Source: Lichenicoccus sp965277665 (GTDB lineage Bacteria; Pseudomonadota; Alphaproteobacteria; Acetobacterales; Acetobacteraceae). From it: DNA of 64,000 nucleotides. Both the position numbers and the translations under genes were made by a program. Below are positions 44,075 through 53,228 of this stretch, piece after piece (position 1 is the first letter of the stretch; each line of letters opens with the position of its first letter). The notes under the pieces were generated by a model, which did not search any database, was not told the origin of the DNA, and saw nothing but the letters and a program-made list of their open reading frames with translations. Location of the stretch: positions 1,426,001-1,490,000 of the forward strand of contig NZ_OZ255835.1 of NCBI RefSeq assembly GCF_965277665.1. The letters are read 5' to 3'.

Positions 44075-46120
44075 TCAGGACAATATCTCGAACAGCAGCA
44101 TGCCCATGATGCAGACCAGGCCCGCAGCGGCGGCGGTCTCCTGCGCCGTCTTGCGCGACGCGGCCTGCCGCCGCGGTGTGGCCGCCGCCTCGTCGTTGAG
44201 GGACTGGCTAAGCAGGATCGCCTGCTGGACGGCGCGCTCGCGCGCCGCGATGTCATGCTCGCGCTCGGCCTGGTCGATCACGAGGTCCAGCATGGCATGC
44301 AGGTCGCCCCGAGCGGATGCCGCGCGCAGCAGCAGCATCCTGCGCTCCCGCCGGCTGGTGCCCGGCCAATCCTGCAGCCTCGGCAGGGTGGCAGGCAGCA
44401 GGCTCGTTGCCAGTCGCGGCAGCGGGCCGCACCCGGCCTGCCTCTGGCAGCGCGCCAGTGCGACCAGGTCGCGCAGATCCGAACCCGCGTCCGCGAGGCT
44501 TCTCGGCTCCGGCACCCCGTCATCGGCCCGTGCGGCCAGGAAGGCGAAGATCTCCGCATCCATCATCGGCCGCGCCGGGCCCGGCGTCGCCGCCGCCGGG
44601 CCGGCGACGATGGCCGGGGCGGCCGCCTCCAGCACCAGGATCACGTCAGCCGAAGTGGCGGCAGCGGTCTTGTTGCAGAGCGGTGCGGCACAGGGCAGCA
44701 GCGGGTTGAGCAGGTAGAGCGCCAGCAGGCACAGGCCTTCCGCATCGAGCACCTGCGCCTCACGCGCAAGACGCGGCGGGATCGCGGCCAGGAGATGATG
44801 CGGCCGGTCCATCTGCAGCGACAGCCAGCGCGGCACGATCTCACGCGTGAGCAGCGCCTCGACGAGCAGGGCGGCCGCTCGCCGGTCGATCAGCGCCGGT
44901 TGCGCCAGCATGCCGGCAAGCAGCCCGCCCAGCCCGTCCGGCCAGAGCCAGGTGCCACGCCAGGACAGCGGCGCGTCGGGATCGAGCAGTGCCACGAGCC
45001 GCATCATCGCCGTGTCGTCGGTGAACGCGGTGCGCCCCTCCACCGAGCCGTCCAGGCGCCGCAGTTCCTCGATATTGCCGCTCAGGATGGCGTCCTCCGC
45101 ATGCCGCCTCAGCCACTGCTCGAGCAGGCCCTGCCTGAGCAGGTTGAGCGCCGCCGCCGGCTGCTCCGCACAGGCCAGCGCCAGGCTGCGGCAGTTCCAG
45201 ACGGTGCGGTCCTGGACGACGATCGGCCGGCTCGCGCGCAGCATGGTGCGCCGGATGACCCGGCGTTCGTGGATGCCGTCCAGGCTGGTCAGCGAGGCTG
45301 CCGTCGGCCGAGCCGCCGGCTGCTCGGCCAGCATGGCGCGCAGGATCTCCTGGAACCCCTGCGGCAGGCGCGCATCCTCGACCAGCGCCGCATAGCTGCC
45401 CAGTTCCAGCTTGCGTCGCAGCACATCCTGCCCGGACAGCCCCGCAAGCGGCATGCGTTGTCGCCACAGTGCGAGCAGCAACACCCCGAGGGCATAGACA
45501 TCATCGGCGCAGGTGCCGTGCCCGCGCGCATTGGCGGCGCAGACCGAACTTTCCGGCGCCTCGCAGGCGGACGGCTGATGCATCGCCGGCGGCGACGCCC
45601 AGCCCGGACCGAGGAGGATGGGCCGGCCGGCCGGAGCCAGGAAGACGTTGTCCGGCCTGATGGCGCGGTGCGTCAGCCCGGCCGCATGCAATCGATCGAG
45701 CGCCGCCGCCGCCGGGCGCAGGACATGCGTCAGCAGGGCGTTGCCGGTCCAGGGTGACACCAGCGAGGTGAGCGCGGCACCCTGCGGCATGGTCGTGATG
45801 ATCCAGGTGTCGCTCCCGAGGCTGCCATGCGCGATCGGCGACAAGAGGCTCTCGTGGCGCACCGGCATGGTACTGGCGAGCCGGGCGCGACATGGCGCGC
45901 CGCGCTGCACCTGCAGCGCGATGACGTCGGCGATGAGGCCGCGGCGATCTTCGGCGCCGAAGGCCGGAACGCCACCGAGCAGACCGCTCGGCCGGCCTGG
46001 CAGCACCGCGAACCGGCCGTCGATCAGGCCCGGCGCAGGCGGCGTGGGGGCGGCAGTTTGTCCAGCCTTGACCACTCGAACCTCGCCTGCAGCCTCACCT
46101 CCGCGGCCACAAGACTGCAC
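44075..46120 (-). CDS. membrane-anchored kinase-like protein, probable pseudokinase
   Basis: 681 residues from GTG 46118-46120. Residues about 80-280 follow a protein kinase fold: RHESLLSPIAHG, ALDRLHAAGLTHRAIRPDNVFLAPAGRPILLG, DDVYALGVLLLALWR and MLAEQPAARPTAASL. The catalytic loop is HRAIRPDNV, where HRD's Asp is replaced by Ala, and the DFG motif is LLGPGW. No glycine-rich loop is evident. It is therefore unlikely to phosphorylate. The long middle region is helical and of unknown type, and a hydrophobic helix (LVCIMGMLLFEIL) ends the protein, so it is tail-anchored in the inner membrane. Confidence 0.75.
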   Translation of the reverse strand: MQSCGRGGEAAGEVRVVKAGQTAAPTPPAPGLIDGRFAVLPGRPSGLLGGVPAFGAEDRRGLIADVIALQVQRGAPCRARLASTMPVRHESLLSPIAHGSLGSDTWIITTMPQGAALTSLVSPWTGNALLTHVLRPAAAALDRLHAAGLTHRAIRPDNVFLAPAGRPILLGPGWASPPAMHQPSACEAPESSVCAANARGHGTCADDVYALGVLLLALWRQRMPLAGLSGQDVLRRKLELGSYAALVEDARLPQGFQEILRAMLAEQPAARPTAASLTSLDGIHERRVIRRTMLRASRPIVVQDRTVWNCRSLALACAEQPAAALNLLRQGLLEQWLRRHAEDAILSGNIEELRRLDGSVEGRTAFTDDTAMMRLVALLDPDAPLSWRGTWLWPDGLGGLLAGMLAQPALIDRRAAALLVEALLTREIVPRWLSLQMDRPHHLLAAIPPRLAREAQVLDAEGLCLLALYLLNPLLPCAAPLCNKTAAATSADVILVLEAAAPAIVAGPAAATPGPARPMMDAEIFAFLAARADDGVPEPRSLADAGSDLRDLVALARCQRQAGCGPLPRLATSLLPATLPRLQDWPGTSRRERRMLLLRAASARGDLHAMLDLVIDQAEREHDIAARERAVQQAILLSQSLNDEAAATPRRQAASRKTAQETAAAAGLVCIMGMLLFEILS

Positions 46121-46339
46121 CGCAGGCGTTAAGATTTCCTTGCCGCGTGCTTCGCGGAGAACGCGGCCCGCAACGCCCGCATGGGCGTCCGAACGGCGAG
46201 ATTTCGAGCCGAGGCGGCTTGAGACCCAGGCACGCCGGCTGCAGCGTTTCCAGGCTACGAACGATGGTTCCGCCTAAAGAACGGCGTCACCGGTGACGTT
46301 CAGGGTCAGAAGGCCCCTGCTGTCGCCCGCGCGGTATCG

Positions 46340-47050
46340 ATGCTCGATCTGCTGGCCCGCGAGCCGGGCCTGGGTTTCACCGCGATCGAGTCCAGGCTCG
46401 GACTGCCGAAGAGCTCGACGCACCATCTGATCGCCACGCTGTGTGACCTCGGCCTGCTCAAGGCCAGCCCCGACGGCGGCTACGCGATCGGCCTCCGGCT
46501 GATCGAACTCGCAGGCCGCGCCTCGCATCATCGCGGCCTCGAGCGGGAGGCGGTGCCGCTGCTGCGATCCCTCGCACGCGAGGTGCGGCTGACCTGTCAT
46601 CTCGGCATCCTCGATGGCACCGAGGCGGTCTATCTCGCCCGCGTCCCGTTCGACTCCGACATCGTCGTGAAGTCGTGGGTCGGCAAGCGGTTCCCGCTGC
46701 ACAGCTCGGCTCTCGGCAAGGTCCTCCTCGCGTGGCTGCCGGACCCCGAGCTCGACGAGATGATCAAACTCATCGCGTTCGAGGCGCGCATGCCGAATAC
46801 CATCACCGACGCGGCGATCTTCCGCGACCATCTCGGACTGGTCAGGAAGCGCGGCTGGGCCACCGACGACGAAAAGCAGGCCCCCGACCTGCGCTGCATC
46901 TCGGCTCCGGTGCGCGACCAGAACAACAACGTCGCGGCGGCGGTCAGTGCCGTCGGTACCACGACCCAGATCGGCAGCCGCAAGCCGGCTTCAAGGACCC
47001 GAACGGGGTGTGCTTTGCCAAGGACGGCACGATGTTCGTCGTGGAGCTGA
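46340..47050 (+). pseudogene. IclR-family regulator, both ends damaged
   Basis: The ORF encodes most of an IclR protein: MLDLLAREPGLGFTAIESRLGLPKSSTHHLIATL (winged helix) and the ligand domain (LGILDGTEAVYLARV, KSWVGKRFPLHSSALGKVLLAWLP, DLRCISAPVRDQNNNV). No start codon lies in frame before ATG 46340, although the DNA stays in character for about 25 codons upstream, so the first helix is short. After VSAVGTTTQIGSRK (about 46980) the frame runs into DNA of a sugar dehydrogenase read in the wrong frame. The C-terminal helix of IclR is missing. Probably inactive. Confidence 0.75.
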
Positions 47051-47865
47051 ACCGGGTCATGCGGTTCGATTCCGTGGACGGCGCCGATGCGCAGGAGCAC
47101 GACGTGGTGCCGGAGGGCCAGCACATCCCGCCCGGCGAGGCGAAGTTCAACCACGGTGCGCGTGTCTGCCGCGTCGGCCCCGACAACAAGCTCTATATCG
47201 CAACCGCCGAGCCGATCAATATCATGCCGAAGGAGAAGTACGACCTCTACGACAAGTCCGGCATGGGTGCCATCAACCGCATCAACTTCGACGGCACCGG
47301 TCGTGAGGTCTATGCGCACGGACTTCGCAATTCTCTCGGACTGGACTTCAACCCGGTCGACAGGACGCTCTGGTTCACCGACAACCAGGTCGATGGCATG
47401 GGCGACGACATCCCGCCCGGGGAGCTCAACCGCGCCACCAGGGCCGAGCAGAATTTCGGCTATCCCCGGTTCGGTGGCGGCCACATCCGCACCGAACTGT
47501 GGAAGGACACGACGCCGCCGGCCGACATCGTCTTCCCCGAGATCGAGACGGTGGCGCACGCGGCCGATCTCGGCATGTCGTTCTACACCGGAACGATGTT
47601 CCCCAGGGAGTATCGCGGCGGCATCTTCAGCGCCCAGCACGGGTCATGGAACCGCACGGTGCCGATCGGTGCCCGTGTCATGTTCACCAAGCTGAAGCCT
47701 GACGGGACCGCAGCCCATATGACCGTCTTCGCCTCCGGCTGGCTCACGCCCGACCACACCTACCAGGGGCGGCCCGTCGACGTGCAGCAGATGAAGGACG
47801 GGTCGCTGCTGGTCTCCGACGACTATGGCGGCGCCGTGTATCGCATCACCTATGATGGCAAGTGA
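46984..47865 (+). pseudogene. sorbosone/sugar dehydrogenase-like protein, 5' part deleted
   Basis: In the frame starting AGFKDPNGVCFAKDG the sequence is a PQQ-type sugar or sorbosone dehydrogenase beta-propeller: VVELNRVMRFD, RVGPDNKLYIATAEP, YAHGLRNSLGLDFNP, LWFTDNQVDGMGDDIPPGELNR, FGYPRFGGGHI, IFSAQHGSWNR and LLVSDDYGGAVYRITY at the end. The first third (signal peptide and early blades) is missing; DNA before 46984 belongs to the IclR gene. Translation could begin at ATG 47032 but would give a truncated protein without export signal. Confidence 0.8.
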
Positions 47866-48010
47866 GACCAGACCCGATGCAGAAACGCCGGCTCGTCCGG
47901 GCAGACGCTCGCCACCGAGGGTTCCGTCGCGAACGACGGCGTGTTCTTCGGTGACGGCGACATCGACAGCAACACGGTCTGCCCGAAGAGAGACTGACAT
48001 AGCGAAACCG

Positions 48011-48736
48011 CTAGTCCCGCTGCGGCAAAACTCCATGCTCGGTCATGATCTGCCCGAACGCGCCGGCGGCGGCGAAGTGCACCGGCTTCACCTGCCCCAG
48101 CTTGCTGCTGTCGAGCACCAGGACGCTGTGCTGCGCCTGCCCGATCACCGCACGCTTCACCGGCGCTTCGTTGAAGTTCGAACAGGTGGCGCCGTGCCGG
48201 GCATCGAGGCCGCCCGCCGAGAGGAATGCCTTGTTGATGCCAATCCGGTGCAAGCCGCGCAGGGCATCATCCGAGGTGAACGTGGCCGATGACGCGTGGA
48301 ACAGGCCGCCGAGCAGGTAGAGACGGGCCCCGGCGACCTGCGCGGCCAGTGCCGCGATGTTCAGCGCGTAGCAGACGATGGTGAGATCGAGATCCCTGGG
48401 CAGCGCCGCCACCAGATGCGGCATCGTGGTCCCGCAATCGATGAACAGCGTGTCGCCCCGCCCCACCAGGCGCGCCGCCCGCTCGGCGGCCAGGCGCTTC
48501 GCCGGCGCATGGCTGTCGGTCTCGTCCTCAAGTCGGTAGCGCGAGCGCGCGGCGGCGGAGGACGCAATCACGTGGCCGCCGAGCAATTCGACCGCAGCTC
48601 CGGCCCCGGCCCCTGCTCCTGCCCCTGCCAGGTCCCGACGCAACGTCATCGCGGAGACGCCGAGCCGGTGCGCCGCCTCGGCGAGACGCACCGATCCCCG
48701 CTCGCCGACCAGCGCGCTCAAATCATCGAGCCGCAT
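48011..48736 (-). CDS. deoR: DeoR-family transcriptional regulator
   Basis: 241 residues from ATG 48736. Helix-turn-helix near the start (VRLAEAAHRLGVSAMTLRRDLAG). The segment that normally forms the wing is (AG)5, encoded by 6-bp repeats at 48598-48630. The DeoRC sensor domain follows: AAERAARLVGRGDTLFIDCGTTMPHLVAALP, GARLYLLGG, INKAFLSAGGLDARHG and VLDSSKLGQV. It would repress the divergent deoC-transport operon until a phosphorylated sugar is bound. The gene symbol is by family and context. Confidence 0.85.
   Translation of the reverse strand: MRLDDLSALVGERGSVRLAEAAHRLGVSAMTLRRDLAGAGAGAGAGAAVELLGGHVIASSAAARSRYRLEDETDSHAPAKRLAAERAARLVGRGDTLFIDCGTTMPHLVAALPRDLDLTIVCYALNIAALAAQVAGARLYLLGGLFHASSATFTSDDALRGLHRIGINKAFLSAGGLDARHGATCSNFNEAPVKRAVIGQAQHSVLVLDSSKLGQVKPVHFAAAGAFGQIMTEHGVLPQRD
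48598..48630 (-). repeat. 6-bp repeats encoding Ala-Gly in deoR
   Basis: Five units of GGGGCC/GGAGCA type, read on the minus strand as alternating Gly and Ala. Confidence 0.8.
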
Positions 48737-48796
48737 TTGACGACGCCCCGAGCCGATGCCATCTGCCAACCCCCGCCGCCTTCCCGCACTTGCCAA

Positions 48797-48812
48797 TGTT
48801 AGATTTCTACCA
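48797..48812. promoter_or_regulatory. DeoR-type operator O1
   Basis: TGTTAGATTTCTACCA matches the E. coli DeoR operator TGTTAGAATTCTAACA at 14 of 16 positions (comparison from memory). It overlaps the predicted promoter spacer (TTGCCA 48790-48795, 17 nt, TATGTG 48813-48818) of the deoC operon. Confidence 0.7.
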
Positions 48813-48814
48813 TA

Positions 48815-48830
48815 TGTGACGATCCTAACA
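48815..48830. promoter_or_regulatory. DeoR-type operator O2
   Basis: TGTGACGATCCTAACA matches the same operator at 12 of 16 positions. It lies 18 bp from O1 centre to centre, so two dimers could sit almost side by side over the -10 region and start site. Confidence 0.6.
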
Positions 48831-48868
48831 AGCCGAAGACACGGCGATGCGGCCGGGAGACGCAGACG

Positions 48869-49558
48869 ATGGCGCAGAGCTTCGATCCGAAGAGCCTCGC
48901 GAGCCTGATCGACCATACGATCCTCAAGCCGGACGCGACCACGGCGCAGGTGACGACCGCTTGCGAGCAGGCGCTCCGGCACGGCTTCAAGTCGGTCTGC
49001 GTGAACCCGGTGCAGGTGAGAACGGTCGCCGGCCTGCTGGCAGGCAGCGACGTGCGCGCCTGCTCGGTGATCGGCTTCCCGCTCGGCGCCGGCACCAGCC
49101 GGATCAAGGCAGCCGAGGCGGCGGCGGCGGTCGCGGATGGTGCCGCCGAGATCGACATGGTGATCGATATCGGCGCGCTGAAGGACGGCCGCACCGATGC
49201 GGTCGGCGCCGACATTGCCGCCGTTCGCGACGCCTGCCGCGGCGCCGTGCTCAAGGTGATCATCGAGGCCTGCCTGCTCACCGACGACGAGAAGCGCACC
49301 GCCTGCCGGCTCGCCAAGGCAGCGGGGGCCGACTTCGTCAAGACCTCGACCGGCTTCTCGACCGGAGGTGCGACACGCGCCGACGTGGCGCTGATGCGCG
49401 CCGAGGTGGGACCCGATATGGGGGTCAAGGCGTCGGGCGGCATACGCACGCTGGAGGTGGCGCGTGCCATGATCGAAGCCGGCGCCACGCGTCTGGGAAC
49501 CAGTTCCGGCATCGCGATCATCGGCGAGGCACCCGCCGGCGACGCCTCCGGCCCCTGA
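48869..49558 (+). CDS. deoC: deoxyribose-phosphate aldolase
   Basis: 229 residues. Splits 2-deoxyribose-5-phosphate into acetaldehyde and glyceraldehyde-3-phosphate. Motifs: LIDHTILKPDATTAQV, VCVNPVQV, VIGFPLGAGTS, EIDMVIDIGALKDG, LKVIIEACLLTDDEK with the Lys, GADFVKTSTGFSTGGAT (Schiff-base Lys) and VKASGGIRT. First gene of the operon, downstream of the two DeoR-type operators. Confidence 0.96.
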   Translation: MAQSFDPKSLASLIDHTILKPDATTAQVTTACEQALRHGFKSVCVNPVQVRTVAGLLAGSDVRACSVIGFPLGAGTSRIKAAEAAAAVADGAAEIDMVIDIGALKDGRTDAVGADIAAVRDACRGAVLKVIIEACLLTDDEKRTACRLAKAAGADFVKTSTGFSTGGATRADVALMRAEVGPDMGVKASGGIRTLEVARAMIEAGATRLGTSSGIAIIGEAPAGDASGP

Positions 49559-49644
49559 CGACGCCGGCCGCCGAAGCGGGCACCCGTCCACATCCGGCGC
49601 GGACACAGAAGCCGCGCCAAAGCAAAGCAACCCGGAGACGTTCC

Positions 49645-50709
49645 ATGACCGAGTTCAGCCGCCGCCACTTCTCCTCCCTGGCCGCGGCGGCGCTCGCCGC
49701 CGGCTGGGTCGTGCCGCGCACCGCCCGGGCCGACACCCCCGCCGTCGCGACCGTCGGCGTGCCGAAGACGATCACCGCCAAAGCGACGAAGAAATACTCG
49801 ATCGCGACCGTGGTCAAAGTCGACGGCATCGCCTGGTTCGACCGCATGCGCGTCGGCGTCAAGCAGTTCGGTGCGCAGCAGGGGCACGACACCTGGATGG
49901 TCGGGCCGAGCCAGGCCGACGCCGCCGCCCAGGTGCAGATCGTCGAGACGCTGATCGGCCAAGGTGTCGATGCCATCTGCATCGTGCCGTTCTCGGTGGA
50001 GGCGGTCGAGCCGGTGCTGCAGAAGGCGCGTGACCGCGGTATCGTGGTGATCTCGCACGAGGCGTCGAACCTGCAGGCGACCGACTACGACGTCGAGGCG
50101 TTCGACAACCACGCCTACGGCGCCAAGCTGATGCAGGTGCTGGCCAGGCAGATGGGCGAACAGGGCAAGTATATCGCAACCGTCGGCAGCCTGACCTCGC
50201 AGTCGCAGAACGAGTGGATCGATGGCGGCGTCGCCTACCAGCAGCAGCACTACCCGAAGATGCAGCAGGTGACGAAGCGCATCGAGACGTATGACGACGC
50301 CACCACCGACTACAACAAGCTCAAGGAAATCCTGACCACCTATCCCGACCTGACCGGCATCCTGGGCGCGCCGATGCCGACCTCGGCCGGCGCCGGTCGC
50401 CTGATTGCCGAGCGCGGCCTGAAGGGGAAGCTCTTCTTCTCGGGCACTGGGCTGGTCTCGGTGGCGGGGCAATATCTCAAGGACGGCGACATCGAATACA
50501 TCCAGTTCTGGGACCCGGCGGTGGCCGGCTACGCCATGAACATCCTCGCCGTGCTGGCGCTCAGCAAGCAGCCGATCAAGGCCGGCCTGAATATCGGGCT
50601 CACCGGCTATACCGATCTCAAGGCGAACGACCCGCAGCGGGCCAACGTGCTGTTCGGCCAAGGCTGGGTCGGCGTCACCAAGGCGAACATGGGCCAGTAC
50701 AACTTCTAG
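49645..50709 (+). CDS. sugar ABC transporter substrate-binding protein (family 2)
   Basis: 354 residues from ATG 49645; GGAG 8 nt upstream. The N terminus has a Tat-like signal (SRRHFSSLAAAALAAGWVVPRTARA). The ligand domain is that of autoinducer-2/rhamnose/ribose-type periplasmic proteins: MRVGVKQFGAQQGHDTWMVGPSQADAAAQVQIVETLIGQGVDAICIVPF. In this operon it probably binds deoxyribose, a nucleoside or a close pentose. Confidence 0.9.
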   Translation: MTEFSRRHFSSLAAAALAAGWVVPRTARADTPAVATVGVPKTITAKATKKYSIATVVKVDGIAWFDRMRVGVKQFGAQQGHDTWMVGPSQADAAAQVQIVETLIGQGVDAICIVPFSVEAVEPVLQKARDRGIVVISHEASNLQATDYDVEAFDNHAYGAKLMQVLARQMGEQGKYIATVGSLTSQSQNEWIDGGVAYQQQHYPKMQQVTKRIETYDDATTDYNKLKEILTTYPDLTGILGAPMPTSAGAGRLIAERGLKGKLFFSGTGLVSVAGQYLKDGDIEYIQFWDPAVAGYAMNILAVLALSKQPIKAGLNIGLTGYTDLKANDPQRANVLFGQGWVGVTKANMGQYNF

Positions 50710-50729
50710 TCCTGGCCTGCGGCTTTCCG

Positions 50730-52229
50730 ATGCCCCCGCCGCTGCTCGCGCTGCGTGGCGTCAGCAAGAGCTTTGCCGGCGTGCAGGCCCTGCGCCACGT
50801 GTCGCTCGCGATCGCGCCCGGCGAGATCCACTGTCTTGCCGGCGAGAACGGGTCCGGCAAGTCGACGCTGATCAAGATCATGTCGGGCGTGAACCAGCCG
50901 GACGCGGGCAAGATCGAGATCGACGGCAGGATCATGGCCGGGCTCACGCCGCGCGAGGCGATCGCGCACGGCGTGCAGGTGATCTACCAGGATTTCTCGC
51001 TGTTCGGGAACCTCACCGTTGCCGAGAACCTCGCACTCGGCAGCGAACTTCGCGATCGCCGGCGCATCATTAACTGGCGGCGCATGCGCGAGCACGCCCG
51101 CACCGCCGCCAGCCGCCTGGGGGTGGCACTCGATCTCGAGGCCGGCGTCGACACCCTGCCGACCTCCGGGCGACAACTGGTGGCGATCGCGCGCGCCCTG
51201 ATGGCCGATCCGCGCCTGCTGATCATGGACGAGCCGACCACGGCGCTGACCGGCCGCGAGGTCGAGCGGCTGTTCACGGTGGTGCGCGACATCCAGGCGC
51301 GTGGCATCGCGGTGCTGTTCGTCAGCCACAAGATGCGCGAGATGCTCGATATCAGCGAGCGGCTCACCGTCATACGCAACGGCGAGGTGGTCACCGCGGG
51401 CCCGATCGCGGACTATGACGAAGCCGTCATCACGCGCGCGATGACCGGCTCCGACATCGCCGAGGAGCCGTATCGATGGGACCGCGGAACCACCGGGGGC
51501 ACGCCCGTGCTCGCCGTGGCGCATCTCACCGTCGAGGGCGAGCTCGAGGATGTCAGCCTCGACATCATGCCGGGCGAGATTGTCGGCGTCGCCGGGCTGC
51601 TCGGCTCCGGACGCACCGAACTCGCACTCGCCTTGTTCGGCATGCGCCCGACCTATCGCGGCAGCATCAGCCTGCATGGCCGGGCGACGCGGCTCGCGAA
51701 CCCGCAGCAGGCGATCGCGAGGGGCATCGCCTACGTCCCGGAGGACCGCCTCACCGAGGGGCTGTTCATGCCTGCCAGCATCGACCGCAACCTGCTGGCG
51801 AGCTCGTTCGCAGCCCTCAGCCGCTACGGGCTGATACGCCGCCGACGCGCCGCCGACGCGGCGGCCGGCATGCTGCGCGAGATGGCAATCGCCACGCCCA
51901 CGGGCGCGCGTCCGGTGATGCAGCTCTCCGGCGGCAACCAGCAGCGCGTGGTGATCGGGCGCTGGCTGCTGCGCCACCCGTCCCTGCTGATCCTGAACGG
52001 ACCCACCGTTGGCGTCGATGTCGGCTCCAAGGCCAGCATCCACCGCAAGATACGCGACCTTGCAGGCGAGCGCGGCCTGGCCGTGCTGATGATCTCGGAC
52101 GACATCCCCGAACTCGTGGCAACCTGCAACCGCATCGCGGTGATGCATCGCGGACGGCTGGTCGACATGCTCGCCGCGGCTGACACCAGCGAGGCCGCGC
52201 TCGCCGACCGGCTCGGGGCGCTGACGTGA
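50730..52229 (+). CDS. sugar ABC transporter ATP-binding protein (RbsA/LsrA type, two ATPase domains)
   Basis: 499 residues. First domain: Walker A GENGSGKST, signature LPTSGRQLVAIARAL (imperfect LSGGQ), Walker B LLIMDEPTTAL. The second has LLGSGRTELALALFG instead of a standard Walker A, as in the family, signature LSGGNQQRVVIGRWL and LILNGPTVGVDVG, where the DEP Glu is replaced (NGP). So only the first ATPase is fully typical. Overlaps the next gene by 4 nt. Confidence 0.93.
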   Translation: MPPPLLALRGVSKSFAGVQALRHVSLAIAPGEIHCLAGENGSGKSTLIKIMSGVNQPDAGKIEIDGRIMAGLTPREAIAHGVQVIYQDFSLFGNLTVAENLALGSELRDRRRIINWRRMREHARTAASRLGVALDLEAGVDTLPTSGRQLVAIARALMADPRLLIMDEPTTALTGREVERLFTVVRDIQARGIAVLFVSHKMREMLDISERLTVIRNGEVVTAGPIADYDEAVITRAMTGSDIAEEPYRWDRGTTGGTPVLAVAHLTVEGELEDVSLDIMPGEIVGVAGLLGSGRTELALALFGMRPTYRGSISLHGRATRLANPQQAIARGIAYVPEDRLTEGLFMPASIDRNLLASSFAALSRYGLIRRRRAADAAAGMLREMAIATPTGARPVMQLSGGNQQRVVIGRWLLRHPSLLILNGPTVGVDVGSKASIHRKIRDLAGERGLAVLMISDDIPELVATCNRIAVMHRGRLVDMLAAADTSEAALADRLGALT

Positions 52230-53215
52230 AGGCGTTGGCGCAGCGGGCCGTGCGAATACCCGAACTCGGTGTCGGCATCGTGCTGGTGGTCGCCATGCTG
52301 GTCATCGGCAGCGTCAATCCCGCCTTCTGGGACGCGGCCAACCTGTTCAGCCTGCTGCGCGCCAACGTCATCACCGGCATCCTCGCACTTGGCGTGCTGA
52401 TGGTGATGCTGTCCGGCGGCATCGACGTCTCGTTTCCGGCTTTTGCCATCGCGTCGATGTATCTGACCATCAAGGGCATGGTGACGCTCGGCTATGACGG
52501 CGTCGCACTCCCGTTCATCGCCGCCACCCTGATCGGGCTGCTGCTCGGGCTGGTGAATGCCTTCTTCGTGCACGCGCTGCGCATGATCCCGCTGATCGTC
52601 ACACTCGGCACCGGAACCGCGGTGCGCGGCCTGCTGCTCGGCGCGGTCGGCGCCAGCCAGATCAATATCGACCGCATGCCACCGCACCTGATCGCATTCG
52701 CCCGCACCGACCTGCTGCAGGTGACCAGCGGCGGCCAGCATTTCGGCCTGTCGGCGATGATCCTGGTCTATGCGGTCATCGCGGTCGGTGTGCATCTGCT
52801 GCTGCGCCACACGCTGCTTGGACGCAGCATCTATGCGCTCGGCGGCGGCGAGGAGGCGGCGCGCCGGATCGGCTTTTCGGTTCGCAACACGCGCATGCTG
52901 ATCTACGGGCTTGCCGGCGCGCTCGCGGGCTTCACCGGGCTGCTGCACGGCTCGATGATCTGGATCGCCAACCCGCACGACATGGTCGGCATGGAGCTCG
53001 ACGTCATCGCCGCGGTGGTGCTCGGCGGCGCCAGCATCTTCGGCGGCCGTGGCAGCGTGCTCGGCACCGTGCTCGGCGTGTTCACGCTGGTGATGGTCAC
53101 CAACAGCCTGATCATCATGCATATCGACACGACATGGCAGCGCGTCGTGGTCGGCCTGATCGTGATCGCGGCGACCGCCGCGAGCTCCTGGCGCGACCGC
53201 AAGCGTCTCGGCTGA
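52226..53215 (+). CDS. sugar ABC transporter permease (RbsC type) 1
   Basis: 329 residues, about eight membrane helices. NP-domain signature MVMLSGGIDVSFPAFAIASMY and the cytoplasmic loop with GEEAARRIGFSVRNTRMLIYGLAGALAGFTGLL, then AAVVLGGASIFGGRGSVLGTVLGV. Forms a heterodimer with the following permease. Confidence 0.93.
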   Translation: MKALAQRAVRIPELGVGIVLVVAMLVIGSVNPAFWDAANLFSLLRANVITGILALGVLMVMLSGGIDVSFPAFAIASMYLTIKGMVTLGYDGVALPFIAATLIGLLLGLVNAFFVHALRMIPLIVTLGTGTAVRGLLLGAVGASQINIDRMPPHLIAFARTDLLQVTSGGQHFGLSAMILVYAVIAVGVHLLLRHTLLGRSIYALGGGEEAARRIGFSVRNTRMLIYGLAGALAGFTGLLHGSMIWIANPHDMVGMELDVIAAVVLGGASIFGGRGSVLGTVLGVFTLVMVTNSLIIMHIDTTWQRVVVGLIVIAATAASSWRDRKRLG

Positions 53216-53228
53216 GGGAAGCCGGAGC

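Noticed and set aside
47866..48010. Open stretch reading ATEGSVANDGVFFGDGD after the dehydrogenase stop
   Set aside because: It could be another gene remnant, but it is short and I cannot name a family, and high GC favours chance open frames.
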